From contig NZ_JADOEQ010000004.1 of the NCBI RefSeq assembly GCF_016745255.1, positions 62,001 to 126,000 on the forward strand: 64,000 nt of DNA, written 5' to 3'. This DNA is from Enterococcus sp. BWR-S5. Its GTDB lineage: Bacteria > Bacillota > Bacilli > Lactobacillales > Enterococcaceae. Of the stretch, positions 1 through 10,008 are shown one piece after another. The notes beneath the pieces are model-generated. The model was not told the origin of the DNA and made no database searches. It saw only the letters and a list, made by a program, of their open reading frames with translations. The position numbers were made by a program, and so were the translations under genes. Each line of letters opens with the position of its first letter. Position 1 is the stretch's first letter.

Positions 1-2
1 CA

Positions 3-995
3 ACCAAAACACATCATATAGAAGAGACAGTTGCCCAAATCCTTGAGCTGGAAGAAGCCGGATGCCAAATCGTTCGTGTCGCTGTACCTGATGAAGAGGC
101 AGCCAACGCTTTGAGAGCAATCAAGGAACAAATTCACATTCCTTTAGTTGCGGATATACATTTTGACTATCGTTTAGCATTAAAAGCGATTGAGCAAGGC
201 GTAGATAAAATCAGAATCAACCCAGGCAATATCGGACGAAAAGACCGTGTGGAAAAAGTTGTTACTGCCTGCAAAGAAAAAGGTATTCCGATTAGAATTG
301 GCGTCAATGCCGGTTCATTGGAAAAGAAATTCCTACAACAATATGGGTACCCGACTGCTGAGGCAATGGTAGCCAGTGCCATGGAGCATATAAAGATTTT
401 GGAGGATCTGGACTTTTACGATATCATCGTTTCCTTGAAGGCCAGTGACGTTAACTTAGCTATCGAAGCCTATTCCTTAGCCGCTGAAAGCTTTGACTAT
501 CCTTTACATTTAGGAATTACCGAAGCCGGAACGAAATTTTCCGGAGGAATTAAATCTGCAGCCGGCTTAGGAGCCTTGCTTTCAAGAGGCATCGGAAACA
601 CCTGTCGTGTCTCCCTATCTGCAGACCCGGTTGAAGAAATTAAGGTAGCAAAGGAAGTATTAAAGGCTTTTGGTTTAGCCAGCAATGCTGCTTCATTAAT
701 TTCCTGCCCGACATGCGGAAGAATAGAAATCGATTTGATTCCTATTGCAAATGAGATTGAAGAATACATCGAGAAAATCAAAGCACCTATCAAGGTCGCT
801 GTATTAGGCTGTGCCGTTAATGGCCCCGGAGAAGCAAGAGAAGCCGACATCGGTATTGCCGGAGGCCAAGGTAAAGGTATGCTTTTCAAAAAAGGAAAAA
901 TCATTCGAACTGTTCCGGAAGAAATCATGGTTGATGAGCTGAAAAAGGAAGTAGACCTTCTAGCTGAAGCTTATGCCAGAGGCGAACAAATTTAA
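3..995 (+). CDS. ispG: 4-hydroxy-3-methylbut-2-enyl diphosphate synthase, 5'-truncated by window edge
   Basis: The reading frame is open from base 3, so the N-terminus lies outside the window. IspG (GcpE) is the cytosolic [4Fe-4S] enzyme that converts MEcPP to HMBPP in the non-mevalonate isoprenoid pathway. The visible protein has the TIM-barrel stretches [12 protein letters not shown] and [10 protein letters not shown] and, near the C-terminus, the iron-sulfur cysteines in SCPTCGR and [10 protein letters not shown]. The C-terminal end is complete and followed by a terminator. Most Lactobacillales make isoprenoids from mevalonate, so this gene is a notable presence; other pathway genes are not in the window. 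The TTG at 111 is an internal leucine, not the start. Confidence 0.95.
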   Translation, partial: TKTHHIEETVAQILELEEAGCQIVRVAVPDEEAANALRAIKEQIHIPLVADIHFDYRLALKAIEQGVDKIRINPGNIGRKDRVEKVVTACKEKGIPIRIGVNAGSLEKKFLQQYGYPTAEAMVASAMEHIKILEDLDFYDIIVSLKASDVNLAIEAYSLAAESFDYPLHLGITEAGTKFSGGIKSAAGLGALLSRGIGNTCRVSLSADPVEEIKVAKEVLKAFGLASNAASLISCPTCGRIEIDLIPIANEIEEYIEKIKAPIKVAVLGCAVNGPGEAREADIGIAGGQGKGMLFKKGKIIRTVPEEIMVDELKKEVDLLAEAYARGEQI

Positions 996-1000
996 TCAAC

Positions 1001-1044
1001 AGGTTGGAGCTTATGTCTAGGCATAAGCCCCAACCTTTTTTGTT
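1001..1044 (+). terminator. Rho-independent terminator after ispG
   Basis: A 14-15 bp stem (GGTTGGAGCTTATG against CATAAGCCCCAACC, one mismatch) with a 5-nt loop is followed by a run of T. Confidence 0.9.
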
Positions 1045-1228
1045 TTACCGTTTTTTTGGTACAATTGACTTATGCAGCGTTTTAAACGCGGACATCCCCT
1101 TAGCCAATACCTATTTACTGAATTAACGAATGGTGGTTGCTAAATGAAATTGGCCAAAGTACAATTATCGATTTTTTAGTCGTCAGTAAACGATCGATTG
1201 GCAATCACAGAAAAGGAAGTGAACACCG

Positions 1229-2191
1229 TTGGCAAAACCAATCATTTTACTACAGGAACATTTCAAACCTGAACAAATTGAACGAATCAAAGCCGCAGCT
1301 AACGATTATGAGGTCATTGATGCTGCTGACCCGTCCCAAAATTATCGTGAAGAAGATATTGTTATCATGTTAGGATGGAATAAAAAGCATGATCCCAAGC
1401 TGCTCGAAAATCCGAACAGCAAGCTGAAATGGGTCCAATCTATCTCAGCTGGTGTGGATTCTTACGACCTGGCAGCATTCAAAAAAAGAGATATCTTACT
1501 CTCAAATGGGAGCGGTATCCATACAATTTCCATCACTGAGCATGTATTAGGTGTGCTTCTGGCAAAATACCGAGGCATCCTTCAAGCAGCTGTAGCGCAG
1601 CAAGATAAACAATGGAAGGACTCTTCTATTACCTATCAACAATTGTCCGAGCAGAGTATGCTGATTGTCGGAACTGGAAATATCGGACAACAGCTGGCTT
1701 CCTTTGCGCAAGGTCTGAAGATACGAACATACGGCATCAATTCCAGTGGGCATCCCTCACCAGGCTTCTTAGAATGCTATTCTCAGAAAAATATGAGCCG
1801 AGTGATTAAGGATATGGATATTGTTGTCAACATCCTCCCATTAACCGATGAAACATATTATTTATATAACGAAGAAATGTTTCATGCCATGAAAAAAGGC
1901 AGTGTCTTTATCAACGTCGGGCGAGGTCGCTCAGTCAAAACAGATGATTTGATTCAAGCCTTGGAAAATGGGCAAATCAGCTTTGCTGCGTTAGATGTCT
2001 TTGAGGAAGAACCCTTATCACAGGATTCACCACTTTGGACAATGGAGAATGTTTTGATTACTCCGCATATTTCTGGAATGACTGATGGCTTCAAGGAAAA
2101 ACTGCTGTCAATTTTCCTTACAAATTTAGAGAGCTTTATTACTGAAGCACAGTTGACACGAAATCAAGTGAATCTTGATCGCGGGTATTAA
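1229..2191 (+). CDS. D-isomer-specific 2-hydroxyacid dehydrogenase family protein
   Basis: An NAD(P)-dependent oxidoreductase of the D-2-hydroxyacid dehydrogenase family, 320 aa, the usual length. The Rossmann motif GTGNIGQ is at about residue 147. The family signature INVGRGRSVKTDDL is at about 227, followed by ALDVFEEEPL and the catalytic-His context ITPHISG at about 276. The start is TTG, chosen because AAGGAAGTGA lies 8 nt upstream and the protein then begins AKPIILLQEH, as relatives do. Substrate cannot be told from sequence; candidates include 2-hydroxyisocaproate/lactate-type or glyoxylate/hydroxypyruvate-type acids. It is monocistronic. Confidence 0.85.
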   Translation: MAKPIILLQEHFKPEQIERIKAAANDYEVIDAADPSQNYREEDIVIMLGWNKKHDPKLLENPNSKLKWVQSISAGVDSYDLAAFKKRDILLSNGSGIHTISITEHVLGVLLAKYRGILQAAVAQQDKQWKDSSITYQQLSEQSMLIVGTGNIGQQLASFAQGLKIRTYGINSSGHPSPGFLECYSQKNMSRVIKDMDIVVNILPLTDETYYLYNEEMFHAMKKGSVFINVGRGRSVKTDDLIQALENGQISFAALDVFEEEPLSQDSPLWTMENVLITPHISGMTDGFKEKLLSIFLTNLESFITEAQLTRNQVNLDRGY

Positions 2192-2197
2192 TCTCAG

Positions 2198-2500
2198 AGG
2201 TCGGGCCAGAAGTGGTTAGCTTCAAGCACCAAGTAGGTACTTTTCATCATCTCCTCTGCTCAAAAGAGCAATCACAGTGATTCTAAGCAATAAGACGGAA
2301 TTTACGAAAATGACAAGAAACACGGAATGTTCCATTCCGATGTTGATTGATTCCTACTCGGTGTTTTACAAATTTTTGCTAACCAAGTAGGTATTGTTCA
2401 TCATCTATTTTGTGAACAAAATAGTGATTCTCAACAATTTCGACTTATTGTCGAAGGTGCTACTGCTGGTCCACCGTTTATTCGGATATAGTGGCACTGG
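2198..2500. repeat. Intergenic foldback repeat element, copy 1
   Basis: This 360-bp gap has no convincing ORF. It opens with AGAGGTCGGGCCAGAAGTGG and closes with GGTCCACCGTTTATTCGGAT, whose counterparts flank the hairpin at about 16,967-17,092. The ends are partly complementary (AGCACC near 2226 against GGTGCT near 2456). Inside, CCAAGTAGGTA followed by TTCATCATCT occurs twice, about 145 bp apart, and small hairpins (GCTCAAAAGAGC, GAACAAAATAG) are present. I interpret it as a noncoding repetitive element able to fold into a long hairpin; its mobility is unknown. Confidence 0.5.
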
Positions 2501-2550
2501 AGGACTGGGAATTTCTTTATGTCCCAGGCTCATTCTATAAAAATCTACAA

Positions 2551-2582
2551 AAAAGGACAGCGTTGAACGCTGTCCTTTTTAA
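2551..2582. terminator. Bidirectional terminator
   Basis: GGACAGCG and CGCTGTCC form a perfect 8-bp stem with a 5-nt loop, with A-run on the left and T-run on the right. It serves the minus-strand glycosyltransferase and can stop plus-strand readthrough. Confidence 0.85.
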
Positions 2583-2587
2583 CTATA

Positions 2588-3523
2588 CTATTTAACATTA
2601 TCCTTCTCAGTCTCTTTTACCAGATAGACCGGACGGTTCTTTGTCTCCATAAATATCTTGCCGATATATTTTCCAATGATTCCCAAGCAGAGCAGCTGCA
2701 GTCCGCCAACAAAAAGAAAAATGACGACCATGGATGGCCAACCACTTGTCGGATCTCCGTATATTACTGTTCTAAACAGAATAACCAGCATCGCAAGAAC
2801 AGAGCCTACACAGGATAGTGCTCCTATATATGAGGCAAAATTTAATGGTGCTTCAGAAAAATTAATAATTCCATCTAACGAATAGCTGAACAAACTCCAA
2901 AACGACCATGATGTTTCTCCGGCAACACGTTCTCGATTCTCATAAGATAAGTATTTTGTGTCAAAGCCTACCCAACTGAAAATTCCTTTTGAAAAACGAT
3001 TGTATTCCGTCAATTCAAGAATACTGTCGACCATCTGACGCGTCATCAAGCGAAAATCTCTTGCGCCATCAACCATCTCTGTTTCACCAATCTTGTTAAT
3101 CAGCTTATAAAACATTCGTGCAAAGAAGCTGCGGATAACAGGCTCACCATCTCTAGTCGTTCTTCTTGTTCCCACACAATCAATATCTTCTGTCTCAATC
3201 ATCTCAATCATCTGCGGAAGCAGTTCCGGAGGGTCCTGTAAATCGGCATCCATAACAGTCACCAGGTCTCCTGTAGCAGCTTGAAGGCCTGCATATAGAC
3301 CAGCTTCTTTTCCAAAGTTTCTTGAGAACGATAAATACCGCACTTTATCAGGATGCTGCTTATGTAAATCTCTTAAACAAGATAATGTATTATCCTTCGA
3401 ACCATCATTAACAAACACATATTCTACGTCGTGTTTAATCAGCTGGCTAACCTTTTCTACCTCATTAAAAAAAATGGGTATGGATTCCTCTTCATTATAA
3501 CAAGGAACTACAATCGATAACAT
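2588..3523 (-). CDS. Family 2 glycosyltransferase, bactoprenol (GtrB/DPM1-like) type
   Basis: 311 aa from the ATG at 3523, which has GGAGGAAA at the right distance; an upstream ATG would add eight unlikely residues. The N-terminal GT2 (GT-A fold) domain shows VVPCYNEEESI near the start, FVNDGSKDNT and VMDADLQDPPE (DXD-type metal/nucleotide site, about residue 95). Two C-terminal membrane segments lie at about 230-255 and 265-290. Such enzymes transfer a sugar from a nucleotide sugar to undecaprenyl or dolichyl phosphate for wall or teichoic-acid decoration. Acceptor and sugar are not predictable. It stands alone between a terminator and the divergent Mga-like gene. Confidence 0.9.
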   Translation of the reverse strand: MLSIVVPCYNEEESIPIFFNEVEKVSQLIKHDVEYVFVNDGSKDNTLSCLRDLHKQHPDKVRYLSFSRNFGKEAGLYAGLQAATGDLVTVMDADLQDPPELLPQMIEMIETEDIDCVGTRRTTRDGEPVIRSFFARMFYKLINKIGETEMVDGARDFRLMTRQMVDSILELTEYNRFSKGIFSWVGFDTKYLSYENRERVAGETSWSFWSLFSYSLDGIINFSEAPLNFASYIGALSCVGSVLAMLVILFRTVIYGDPTSGWPSMVVIFLFVGGLQLLCLGIIGKYIGKIFMETKNRPVYLVKETEKDNVK

Positions 3524-3798
3524 GTTTACATTTCCTCCTATGCACAAATCTGTGTATCCATTATAACATACAATAAAAATGAAATCTCTCGAAAATTAAA
3601 TAACAAGCGTACCGTTAAATTAAAGTTAAGATTTTTGATATTTGTTTTTAATAACAGGTGTTTATATCAGTTTTTTTGATAAAAAAAACTTTTTTTATAA
3701 CAATCCCTCTTGTAATTATCCGTTTCCATGGGTATTATGTAATAGAGATAGTTAAAGAATCACCTTATTAAAACGCTTACTAAAAGAAGGAGATAATT

Positions 3799-5289
3799 AT
3801 GCTTGAGACAATCATATTAGACGACTTTGCACAAAAAAAATTAGATATGTTTCACAAGTTCTTAGAGTGTGATGATGGAACCTATTCACCCAGATACTTT
3901 AAGCAGTTCACAGATTTCTCTCACGCCCGTCTAGTTTCCCTGTTTTCAGAAATGAATGATGATCTGATTCAACAGATTGATACCCCGTTACTTACAGAAG
4001 ATGGTAAGCTCATCCTCAAGAAAGAACAACTTATCAGTGTCCCCTACCAACAGTACCTGTTCCAGGAAAGCATCTCTTATAAATTTCTATTAGCTTCCAT
4101 TTTGGAAAAAAATTACCGACTTGAAGATTTTTGTGAAGAAAATTACATAAGCAGAGCTTCTGTTTTAAGAAGGCTCCAGCCGATAATCAGCTATTTGAAG
4201 AAATTCGACATACAGATAAATTGTTCCAAAATGAGAATTACCGGAAATGAAGCAATCATCCGGATTGTCTATTTCAACTTTTTCTGGCTAACTTCCTTTG
4301 GTGAAGATTTTTTCTTGTCCTTAGGAGAAAATAAACGCGGCCCTGAATTATTTGATTTCAATGACAAACAATGGATGAAGTATGTAGAACCCAGACAGTG
4401 GTTTCTTCTTACATCAATCAATAGACTACGATTAGAAAAAGGGCACTTTTTGGCTGAGACACCTTTTGACCAACTGGTTTATCCTGAATCAAACCTATCC
4501 TTTTTCGATGAATTGAAACATATGGGCATTTCACAAAAATATCGTTCAAGAGAAACAGATTTTCTTTCCTATATGCTCTTTTACTGGATACCGTATTTCC
4601 ACTCTGATGATCCGCGGATTCCTTATGTCAAATCTTACATGCTCAGCAAGAATCATCCTTTAGGTAATTTGATTGAACATTTCCAAAGCTTTTACATACA
4701 TGCACTTGGTGAGAATTCTCTTACTGAAGATGAAAAAGAACTACTACATATCAATATCTTCACAACTTTTCTCAATCACGCGATAAGAGAAGATAGACTT
4801 CCACTGGCTGTTGACTTTTCCTATGATTTATTCAAGGGGCACCATCCTCTATTCGAACCACTGTTTCATGATGTTCAGATATTCCTGAAAAAAACAGCTC
4901 AGGCAAAGCAGTACCATTGGATTCTCAATTGTCTGGATCATCTGGTATTCAGCTGTACAGTATTTTTACTGCCATTCTTTGAACGAGCAAAAGAAAATCA
5001 TCAATTGCGCGTAGGAGTTATTCTCTTTCAAAATGCGATTGTTTCTCAGTCGCTCTTTGAATACCTAGGCAAGATTCCTTTTGTTGAAGCCGAGCTGATT
5101 ACCTCCTTCGAGAAAAAGGATTATGACTATTATATCGCCACCTCCCCTCTCCTGCTTCCAAAAAGCGTACGGCGAAAGGGAAATTTCAAATTGATTACAT
5201 TGACTGAGATAGAACACTACCAAACAATCCTTTTTTCTACTCTACAAGAAAAATATGCCGAAAAAGCGGACAGCTTTATCGCCGGATAA
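3799..5289 (+). CDS. Mga-like helix-turn-helix transcriptional regulator
   Basis: 496 aa, the size of Mga/AtxA-class regulators. Residues about 60-170 look like the Mga HTH pair, with the recognition region LEDFCEENYISRASVLRRL at about 112-130. This is followed by PRD-like all-alpha regions and a C-terminal EIIB-like part (VGVILFQNAIVSQSLFEYLG at about 410). Mga regulators control surface and carbohydrate genes and may be phosphorylated by the PTS; no target is evident from the neighbours. The start has AAGGAGATAATT upstream. A long A/T-rich leader (about 3548-3798) precedes it. Confidence 0.8.
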   Translation: MLETIILDDFAQKKLDMFHKFLECDDGTYSPRYFKQFTDFSHARLVSLFSEMNDDLIQQIDTPLLTEDGKLILKKEQLISVPYQQYLFQESISYKFLLASILEKNYRLEDFCEENYISRASVLRRLQPIISYLKKFDIQINCSKMRITGNEAIIRIVYFNFFWLTSFGEDFFLSLGENKRGPELFDFNDKQWMKYVEPRQWFLLTSINRLRLEKGHFLAETPFDQLVYPESNLSFFDELKHMGISQKYRSRETDFLSYMLFYWIPYFHSDDPRIPYVKSYMLSKNHPLGNLIEHFQSFYIHALGENSLTEDEKELLHINIFTTFLNHAIREDRLPLAVDFSYDLFKGHHPLFEPLFHDVQIFLKKTAQAKQYHWILNCLDHLVFSCTVFLLPFFERAKENHQLRVGVILFQNAIVSQSLFEYLGKIPFVEAELITSFEKKDYDYYIATSPLLLPKSVRRKGNFKLITLTEIEHYQTILFSTLQEKYAEKADSFIAG

Positions 5290-5344
5290 TAATGAAAAGT
5301 GGAAGGCAACCTCCCCTGCTTTCCATCCGCTTGTTTGGACACTT

Positions 5345-5398
5345 AAAATAGAAGAGCAGAACAAACTTTCATCTCGTTTGTTCTACTCTTCTATTTTG
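5345..5398. terminator. Bidirectional terminator
   Basis: A long stem (AAAATAGAAGAG plus AGAACAAAC against their complements, one mismatch) with A/T tails separates the convergent Mga-like gene and the HesB-like gene. Confidence 0.9.
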
Positions 5399-5699
5399 TA
5401 TATTCAGCGTTTTTTTCAAATAAATAGCTTGGTTCATCCAAAGCTGCATCATAGTCAACCAGTAAATCGTAGCCGGTAAAAAACCATTCATCATTTTCCT
5501 CTATAAAATAAGTCTGTCCGTCTACCTCTGTTTGAATCAGCGGTTTCTCAGGTGTATCTACAGACATCCCTACAGAAAAGCCTTCATGAACATTCGTATT
5601 TCCATAAACCTTTCCGTAAAAGCGAACGCCCATTCCAGGAGCTACCTGAAGTTCTTGGCTAAACCACTGCTGTGCAAGCGGTGTGATTTCTAATTTCAT
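5391..5699 (-). CDS. HesB/IscA-like (YneR-type) protein lacking cysteines
   Basis: 102 aa. The pattern MKLEITPLAQQWFSQEL, then GMGVRFYGKVYG and a C-terminal YLFEKN matches the small HesB/IscA beta-fold family. Unlike IscA or SufA it has no cysteine at all, so it cannot bind an Fe-S cluster through the classic CX~63CXC triad. Relatives of this type are usually annotated as iron-sulfur biosynthesis proteins by fold only. The start is supported by GGGAGGGATGATGA immediately upstream. Monocistronic, with a shared terminator at its 3' end. Confidence 0.75.
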   Translation of the reverse strand: MKLEITPLAQQWFSQELQVAPGMGVRFYGKVYGNTNVHEGFSVGMSVDTPEKPLIQTEVDGQTYFIEENDEWFFTGYDLLVDYDAALDEPSYLFEKNAEYTK

Positions 5700-5761
5700 T
5701 CATCATCCCTCCCTACCATCATATTGTAGCATATAAGAGGGGACTTTCATGTCTAACTTGC

Positions 5762-6427
5762 TTATTGACTCATCTTGTTATCCAACAAATCGACATCATC
5801 GGTATTTCCGATAACCAGCAGATTATCATTCTCTCTGACAATCTCCTCTGCCGCCGGTGAAGCGATGACTTCTGTTTTCGAACGGCGAATGGCAACAACC
5901 GTCAGGCCGAAGCGTTGACGAAAGTTCAACTCACTCAGCGTCTTGTTATAAAATTTAGGATTCGACACGCGAATCTCTGCCAATGAGAACTCATTGGACA
6001 AATCAATATAATCCAGAATATTTTTAGACACCAGCTTATGGGCAACTCTAATTCCCATATCCCGTTCCGGATGGACAACTGCATCTGCCCCAATTTTTTC
6101 AAGCACACGAGCATGATAGGAATTGACCGCCTTAGCCAAAACATTAGGCACGCCCATCTCTTTTACCATCAAGGTAACAAGGATGCTGGCTTGGATATCC
6201 TCACCAATCGCAACAACCACATGATCGAAGTTACGAATCCCTAACGAGCGAAGAGTCATCTCATCCTGTGCGTTTGCTACAACCGCATGAGTTGCAATAT
6301 TCATATACTCATTTACTTTGTCTTCGTTGCTGTCAATTGCCAGAACTTCCTGACCTGCTTCAATCAATGTCTGACAAATACTGCCGCCGAATCTTCCTAA
6401 ACCGATAATGGCAAAATTCTGTTTCAT
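5762..6427 (-). CDS. TrkA-family potassium uptake regulator (KtrA/KtrC-like)
   Basis: 221 aa, the size of KtrA-type cytosolic gating subunits. The N-terminal RCK Rossmann domain begins FAIIGLGRFGGSI with the dinucleotide acid at AIDSNEDKV. An RCK_C domain (about 138-215) contains EIRVSNPKFYNKTLSELNFR. The protein binds ATP/ADP or c-di-AMP and gates a KtrB/D membrane channel, whose gene is not in the window. It lies 54 bp downstream of liaR on the same strand and could be transcribed with the lia operon. Confidence 0.9.
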   Translation of the reverse strand: MKQNFAIIGLGRFGGSICQTLIEAGQEVLAIDSNEDKVNEYMNIATHAVVANAQDEMTLRSLGIRNFDHVVVAIGEDIQASILVTLMVKEMGVPNVLAKAVNSYHARVLEKIGADAVVHPERDMGIRVAHKLVSKNILDYIDLSNEFSLAEIRVSNPKFYNKTLSELNFRQRFGLTVVAIRRSKTEVIASPAAEEIVRENDNLLVIGNTDDVDLLDNKMSQ

Positions 6428-6481
6428 ACTTTCTTTCTGCTCCTACTATTTATTTAAGATTTCATCTCAAAATAAAATGAT

Positions 6482-7114
6482 TTATTTTACCAGCTTATGC
6501 TTAAATGCGTAAATGGTCGCCTGCGTTCGATCGTCGACGTCCAATTTAGCCAAAATATTAGAGACATGTGTTTTCACTGTTTTCAATGTAATAAACAGCT
6601 CATCCGCAATTTCCTGATTGCTCTTTCCTTTCGAAATCAACAATAGAATCTCAAATTCTCTATTCGTCAAATCATCATGCAAAACAGGCTCTTGCTTCTT
6701 CGTCAAACGCTCCATCATTTTCGTCGTTACTTCCGGTTCAAGTACACGCTCTCCCCTGAAGGTTGCACGGATTGCATCAGCAATCTCATGGGCAGTTGAT
6801 GTTTTCAATAAATAGCCAGCCGCTCCTGCTTCAATCGCAGGATATACCTTTTCATCATCAATAAAGCTTGTGACAATAATTATTTTGGCCTCTGACCAGT
6901 CTTTAAGAATCGCTTTAGTCGATTCGATTCCATCCATTTCGTCCATCACTAAATCCATTAAAATGACATCCGGACGTAATTCTAATGCTTTTTCGTAACC
7001 TATTTTACCATTTTCAGCCTCGCCAACCACTTCAATATCATCTTGAATAGATAAATAAGAAGAAACGCCTAAGCGAACCATTTCATGGTCATCCACCAGC
7101 ATTACTTTGATCAT
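6482..7114 (-). CDS. liaR: LiaR response regulator (NarL/FixJ type)
   Basis: 210 aa. The receiver domain (1-120) begins [16 protein letters not shown] with the phosphoacceptor Asp in [13 protein letters not shown] at about 54. A LuxR-type HTH (about 145-205) has [21 protein letters not shown] and [19 protein letters not shown]. In Firmicutes LiaR is phosphorylated by LiaS when the envelope is stressed (bacitracin, daptomycin, cationic peptides). The gene overlaps liaS by 26 bp, and the order liaF-liaS-liaR is the canonical operon order. Confidence 0.95.
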   Translation of the reverse strand: MIKVMLVDDHEMVRLGVSSYLSIQDDIEVVGEAENGKIGYEKALELRPDVILMDLVMDEMDGIESTKAILKDWSEAKIIIVTSFIDDEKVYPAIEAGAAGYLLKTSTAHEIADAIRATFRGERVLEPEVTTKMMERLTKKQEPVLHDDLTNREFEILLLISKGKSNQEIADELFITLKTVKTHVSNILAKLDVDDRTQATIYAFKHKLVK

Positions 7115-8195
7115 CTGTTTGTTCCTCCTTTATTACGGGTACTTTGATTTCTACGCTTGTTCCCTGTCCCTTGAAGCTGATGATTTTAATCGAACCGCCC
7201 ATTCCGGCAACTCGCTCACGAATGTTTTTCAAGCCATAGCTGCCGGCTTTATTTTCGTTTTCATTCATGTCAAAACCAACACCATCATCAACTAGACGTA
7301 AAAGAACATTTTCACCGACCTGATGCAAATAAACTTCTAATTCATTTGCCTTTGCATGTCTCAATGTATTGGACAAAAGTTCTTGAACAATTCGAAACAG
7401 ATGATCTTCAATGCTGTTGCTTAAGCATACATCCTCTACATCCCAAGTCAATTCGATCTTTATTTTTGTTTTAAGCTCTTTTAATAGCTGCTCTATCCCT
7501 TTTTTCAGGCTCTTGCCTTCAAGACTTACAGGTCGTAAATGCAGCAATAGCGCCCGCATTTCAGACTGAGAAGCATTGATGACGTCACCAACAATTGCCA
7601 GCTGCTTTTTAAACATGTCTGAGGTTTCTGATTTTTGTGCTTGTTCATTTAATGCCGAAATCATCATCATCGCGCCAAACAACTGCTGACTGACAGAGTC
7701 GTGAAGCTCTCTTGCCAGGCGATGTCGCTCCTCCTCAAGAATTTCTTCTCTCGTCTCCCCATCAAAGACTTGAGGTCGACTATTTAAAATTTGCAACTCC
7801 TTGGACATTTCCATGAGTCTGCTGCGCACTGCGCTAATATCTGCATCGATATCATTAATGTACACATCATTATCCGGATGAGGAATTTTCTTTCCAAGTA
7901 AAGGGCTGTCATAGTTTCCGGCAGCCAACAAACGTAACTTTTCTTCAATTCTACCATATTGTGCTTTTTGCACAATAGATATCAGTAGGAAAGTCAGTAG
8001 TCCTGCCAACATAGAAAGTAGTAGAATATGAAAAAAGAAAGGTATGTAGAAAACTTTTCGTCGGAAAAGCTCTAACAGCCAGTCTTTTTGCTTGATTGAA
8101 TGAAAATATGAGAACAGCGTAAACAGCACCACTAAAAAGGTGCTGAACGCGGCATATAGGGCAAGCATTGGTCGGGATATCTTCCCAGCTATCAT
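7089..8195 (-). CDS. liaS: LiaS sensor histidine kinase
   Basis: 368 aa. Two membrane segments at about 11-28 and 48-74 flank a very short extracellular loop, as in intramembrane-sensing kinases. A HAMP-like linker is followed by the HisKA_3 box [18 protein letters not shown] (phospho-His at about 163) and an HATPase_c domain with [10 protein letters not shown] and [10 protein letters not shown]. It is the partner kinase of LiaR and is restrained by LiaF in related bacteria. The start overlaps the end of liaF by 4 bp with GAGGTGATCCGAGT upstream, which indicates translational coupling. Confidence 0.95.
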   Translation of the reverse strand: MIAGKISRPMLALYAAFSTFLVVLFTLFSYFHSIKQKDWLLELFRRKVFYIPFFFHILLLSMLAGLLTFLLISIVQKAQYGRIEEKLRLLAAGNYDSPLLGKKIPHPDNDVYINDIDADISAVRSRLMEMSKELQILNSRPQVFDGETREEILEEERHRLARELHDSVSQQLFGAMMMISALNEQAQKSETSDMFKKQLAIVGDVINASQSEMRALLLHLRPVSLEGKSLKKGIEQLLKELKTKIKIELTWDVEDVCLSNSIEDHLFRIVQELLSNTLRHAKANELEVYLHQVGENVLLRLVDDGVGFDMNENENKAGSYGLKNIRERVAGMGGSIKIISFKGQGTSVEIKVPVIKEEQTDDQSNAGG

Positions 8196-8920
8196 ACTCG
8201 GATCACCTCAACATCTCCTAAAAGAGTATTTGTTATAATCTTCAATCTTCTAGGATTGCTGTCATAACTGTCACTGTATATCTTCAATGATTCGTTTTTC
8301 AAATGATACTTTTCATTTTCAAATGTCACGTTTCCGTAGAAAGTAGAATGCTCCAACAAGACGGCAACACCTAAAGGAACTAAGATGCGTGTACGTCCGA
8401 AGCCTTTTCTGACAATAATCACATTGTCATCTTTCGGTAGCAGTGTGTTCCCCAAATCAATGATTGTATCGCCGGAAAGAATATCGATATTGATATCATC
8501 CCATTCATAGACATTGCTGCCAATACGTTCATTGGCAAACCAAGGACGCTTGAATTTTCTGCCATTTTTACTTTCGACATTCGTTGTTTCAATAATCATC
8601 ATCTGTTTCTTTTTCCAAGGCGCTCTTTGAGTAAGGTCGACTCCTGATATTTCGACTCCTTTAAGTCCGACAAAAAGGATACCAAAAACCATCATCAGCC
8701 AAACTGCCGGACTGTTAATGACACCGATAACAATTAATATGATGCCCATAACCAGCATAAAATTCCCAAAGCTGCTTCTTCTATTCTTAAGAGCAAAAAT
8801 CACGCTCAAAATGCCGATAATCAACAAGATGAGAAGAGGTGTATTATGTATGATTTGCCATAAAGCAAAGATGAAAAGCAATGCTTCCACAATGATAAAA
8901 AATCTCCATGGACTGTTCAT
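8192..8920 (-). CDS. liaF: LiaF membrane regulator of LiaSR
   Basis: 242 aa from the ATG at 8920, preceded by GGGGGAATCGAA; a longer frame reaching 9016 lacks a ribosome site. Four hydrophobic stretches lie in the first 100 residues (for example FFIIVEALLFIFALW). A C-terminal DUF2154/cell-wall-active antibiotic response domain follows, with FGRTRILVPLGVAVLLEHST. LiaF represses LiaS signalling in other Firmicutes; mutations in enterococcal liaF are linked to daptomycin resistance. It is the first gene of liaF-liaS-liaR. Confidence 0.93.
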   Translation of the reverse strand: MNSPWRFFIIVEALLFIFALWQIIHNTPLLILLIIGILSVIFALKNRRSSFGNFMLVMGIILIVIGVINSPAVWLMMVFGILFVGLKGVEISGVDLTQRAPWKKKQMMIIETTNVESKNGRKFKRPWFANERIGSNVYEWDDINIDILSGDTIIDLGNTLLPKDDNVIIVRKGFGRTRILVPLGVAVLLEHSTFYGNVTFENEKYHLKNESLKIYSDSYDSNPRRLKIITNTLLGDVEVIRV

Positions 8921-9107
8921 TTCGATTCCCCCTTTTTTACTATATAGTTCCTGTCCAATTATTTCCTCTAAAATTTCCTCTCGAAAATAGTTGATACAGC
9001 CTAATTGGCCAAACAAGATTTATATATACAGTATACTTTAATTCCCATACTAATATTAGTTGCTTTGGCAGTATTTTGCTATAGGTCTTAAGCCTGAATT
9101 TTCAACA

Positions 9108-9135
9108 AAAGAGGACAGGACACTCTGTTCCCATC
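9108..9135 (-). terminator. Terminator after greA
   Basis: On the minus strand a GAGGA...TCCTC stem with internal GGA/TCC pairing is followed by TTTTG. Confidence 0.7.
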
Positions 9136-9152
9136 CTCAATCGACTGAATAA

Positions 9153-9626
9153 TTAGCCTACTTTTGTAATTTTAACCTGCATGTCTCCACCAGGTGTTGC
9201 AATTGCTACTTCATCGCCTAGGTATTTACCAATTAGCGCTTGAGCAATTGGTGAGTCATTTGAGATTTTCCCGGAAAATGGATCTGCTTCTGCACTTCCG
9301 ACAATCGTATATTCTTCTTCGTCTCCATCAGGAAGCTCCATGAAAGTGACAGTTTTACCAATAGATACCTCATCGGAGTCTACTCCATTATTATCAATGA
9401 TCGTTGCAAAACGGATCATATTTTCCAAGGTTGTGATTCGACCTTCAACAAAGGCTTGCTCATCCTTAGCTGATTCGTATTCCGAGTTCTCAGACAAGTC
9501 TCCAAAACTGCGTGCGATCTTGATTCGCTCAACAATCTCTTTTCGTTTAACTGTCTTTAATTCTTCTAATTCCTGTTCTAATTTTTCTTTTCCTTCAAGT
9601 GTCATAGGAAATACTTTTTCTACCAT
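9153..9626 (-). CDS. greA: Transcription elongation factor GreA
   Basis: 157 aa, typical length. The N-terminal coiled coil (1-75) contains [19 protein letters not shown] and [20 protein letters not shown], where the acidic tip residues enter the RNA polymerase secondary channel. The C-terminal FKBP-like domain contains [20 protein letters not shown]. It stimulates cleavage of backtracked transcripts. It sits downstream of mltG on the same strand, as in related Firmicutes, but is separated from it by 380 bp. Confidence 0.97.
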   Translation of the reverse strand: MVEKVFPMTLEGKEKLEQELEELKTVKRKEIVERIKIARSFGDLSENSEYESAKDEQAFVEGRITTLENMIRFATIIDNNGVDSDEVSIGKTVTFMELPDGDEEEYTIVGSAEADPFSGKISNDSPIAQALIGKYLGDEVAIATPGGDMQVKITKVG

Positions 9627-10008
9627 AATAATTCTCCCTTACTTAACTTACTACAATTTGTTATGTACTTTTTTCTAAAATACAGGGTATTTGTAATCCA
9701 CAAAAGATTACCATGCTTTCTAAAAATTGTAAATAAGATTCACTTAATTTTAATCTTTCATTGATACAAATCCTGTTAAAAAGAGTGGTGCTCAACTCCG
9801 ACTATACTTTATTCCTGTCGCTAACGTTCTGTTTTCACTTGTATTACAGTAAAAAGTATCGTGTCATCAAGTGCCATCTTCCCCTTAACCGGAGGCCTAA
9901 ATAAAAAATCTAACGCTTTCATAAATTTATCAAAGCGAAACGAGCCTCACCATGACAGCTTGGCTCGTAAAATAGTACTCAAAATCATTCGCAAATTATT
10001 TTTTTGGC
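9627..10008. other. Intergenic region between mltG and greA
   Basis: No gene is supported here. At 9940-9968 a stem ACGAGCC/GGCTCGT with a 15-nt loop followed on the minus strand by TTTCGCTTT is the probable mltG terminator. The remainder should contain the greA promoter; several A/T-rich candidate -10 boxes exist but none is convincing enough to place. Confidence 0.55.

Noticed and set aside
1137-1373. A 78-codon plus-strand ORF ahead of the dehydrogenase
   Set aside because: It overlaps the dehydrogenase N-terminus in another frame and has no ribosome site or family-like sequence.
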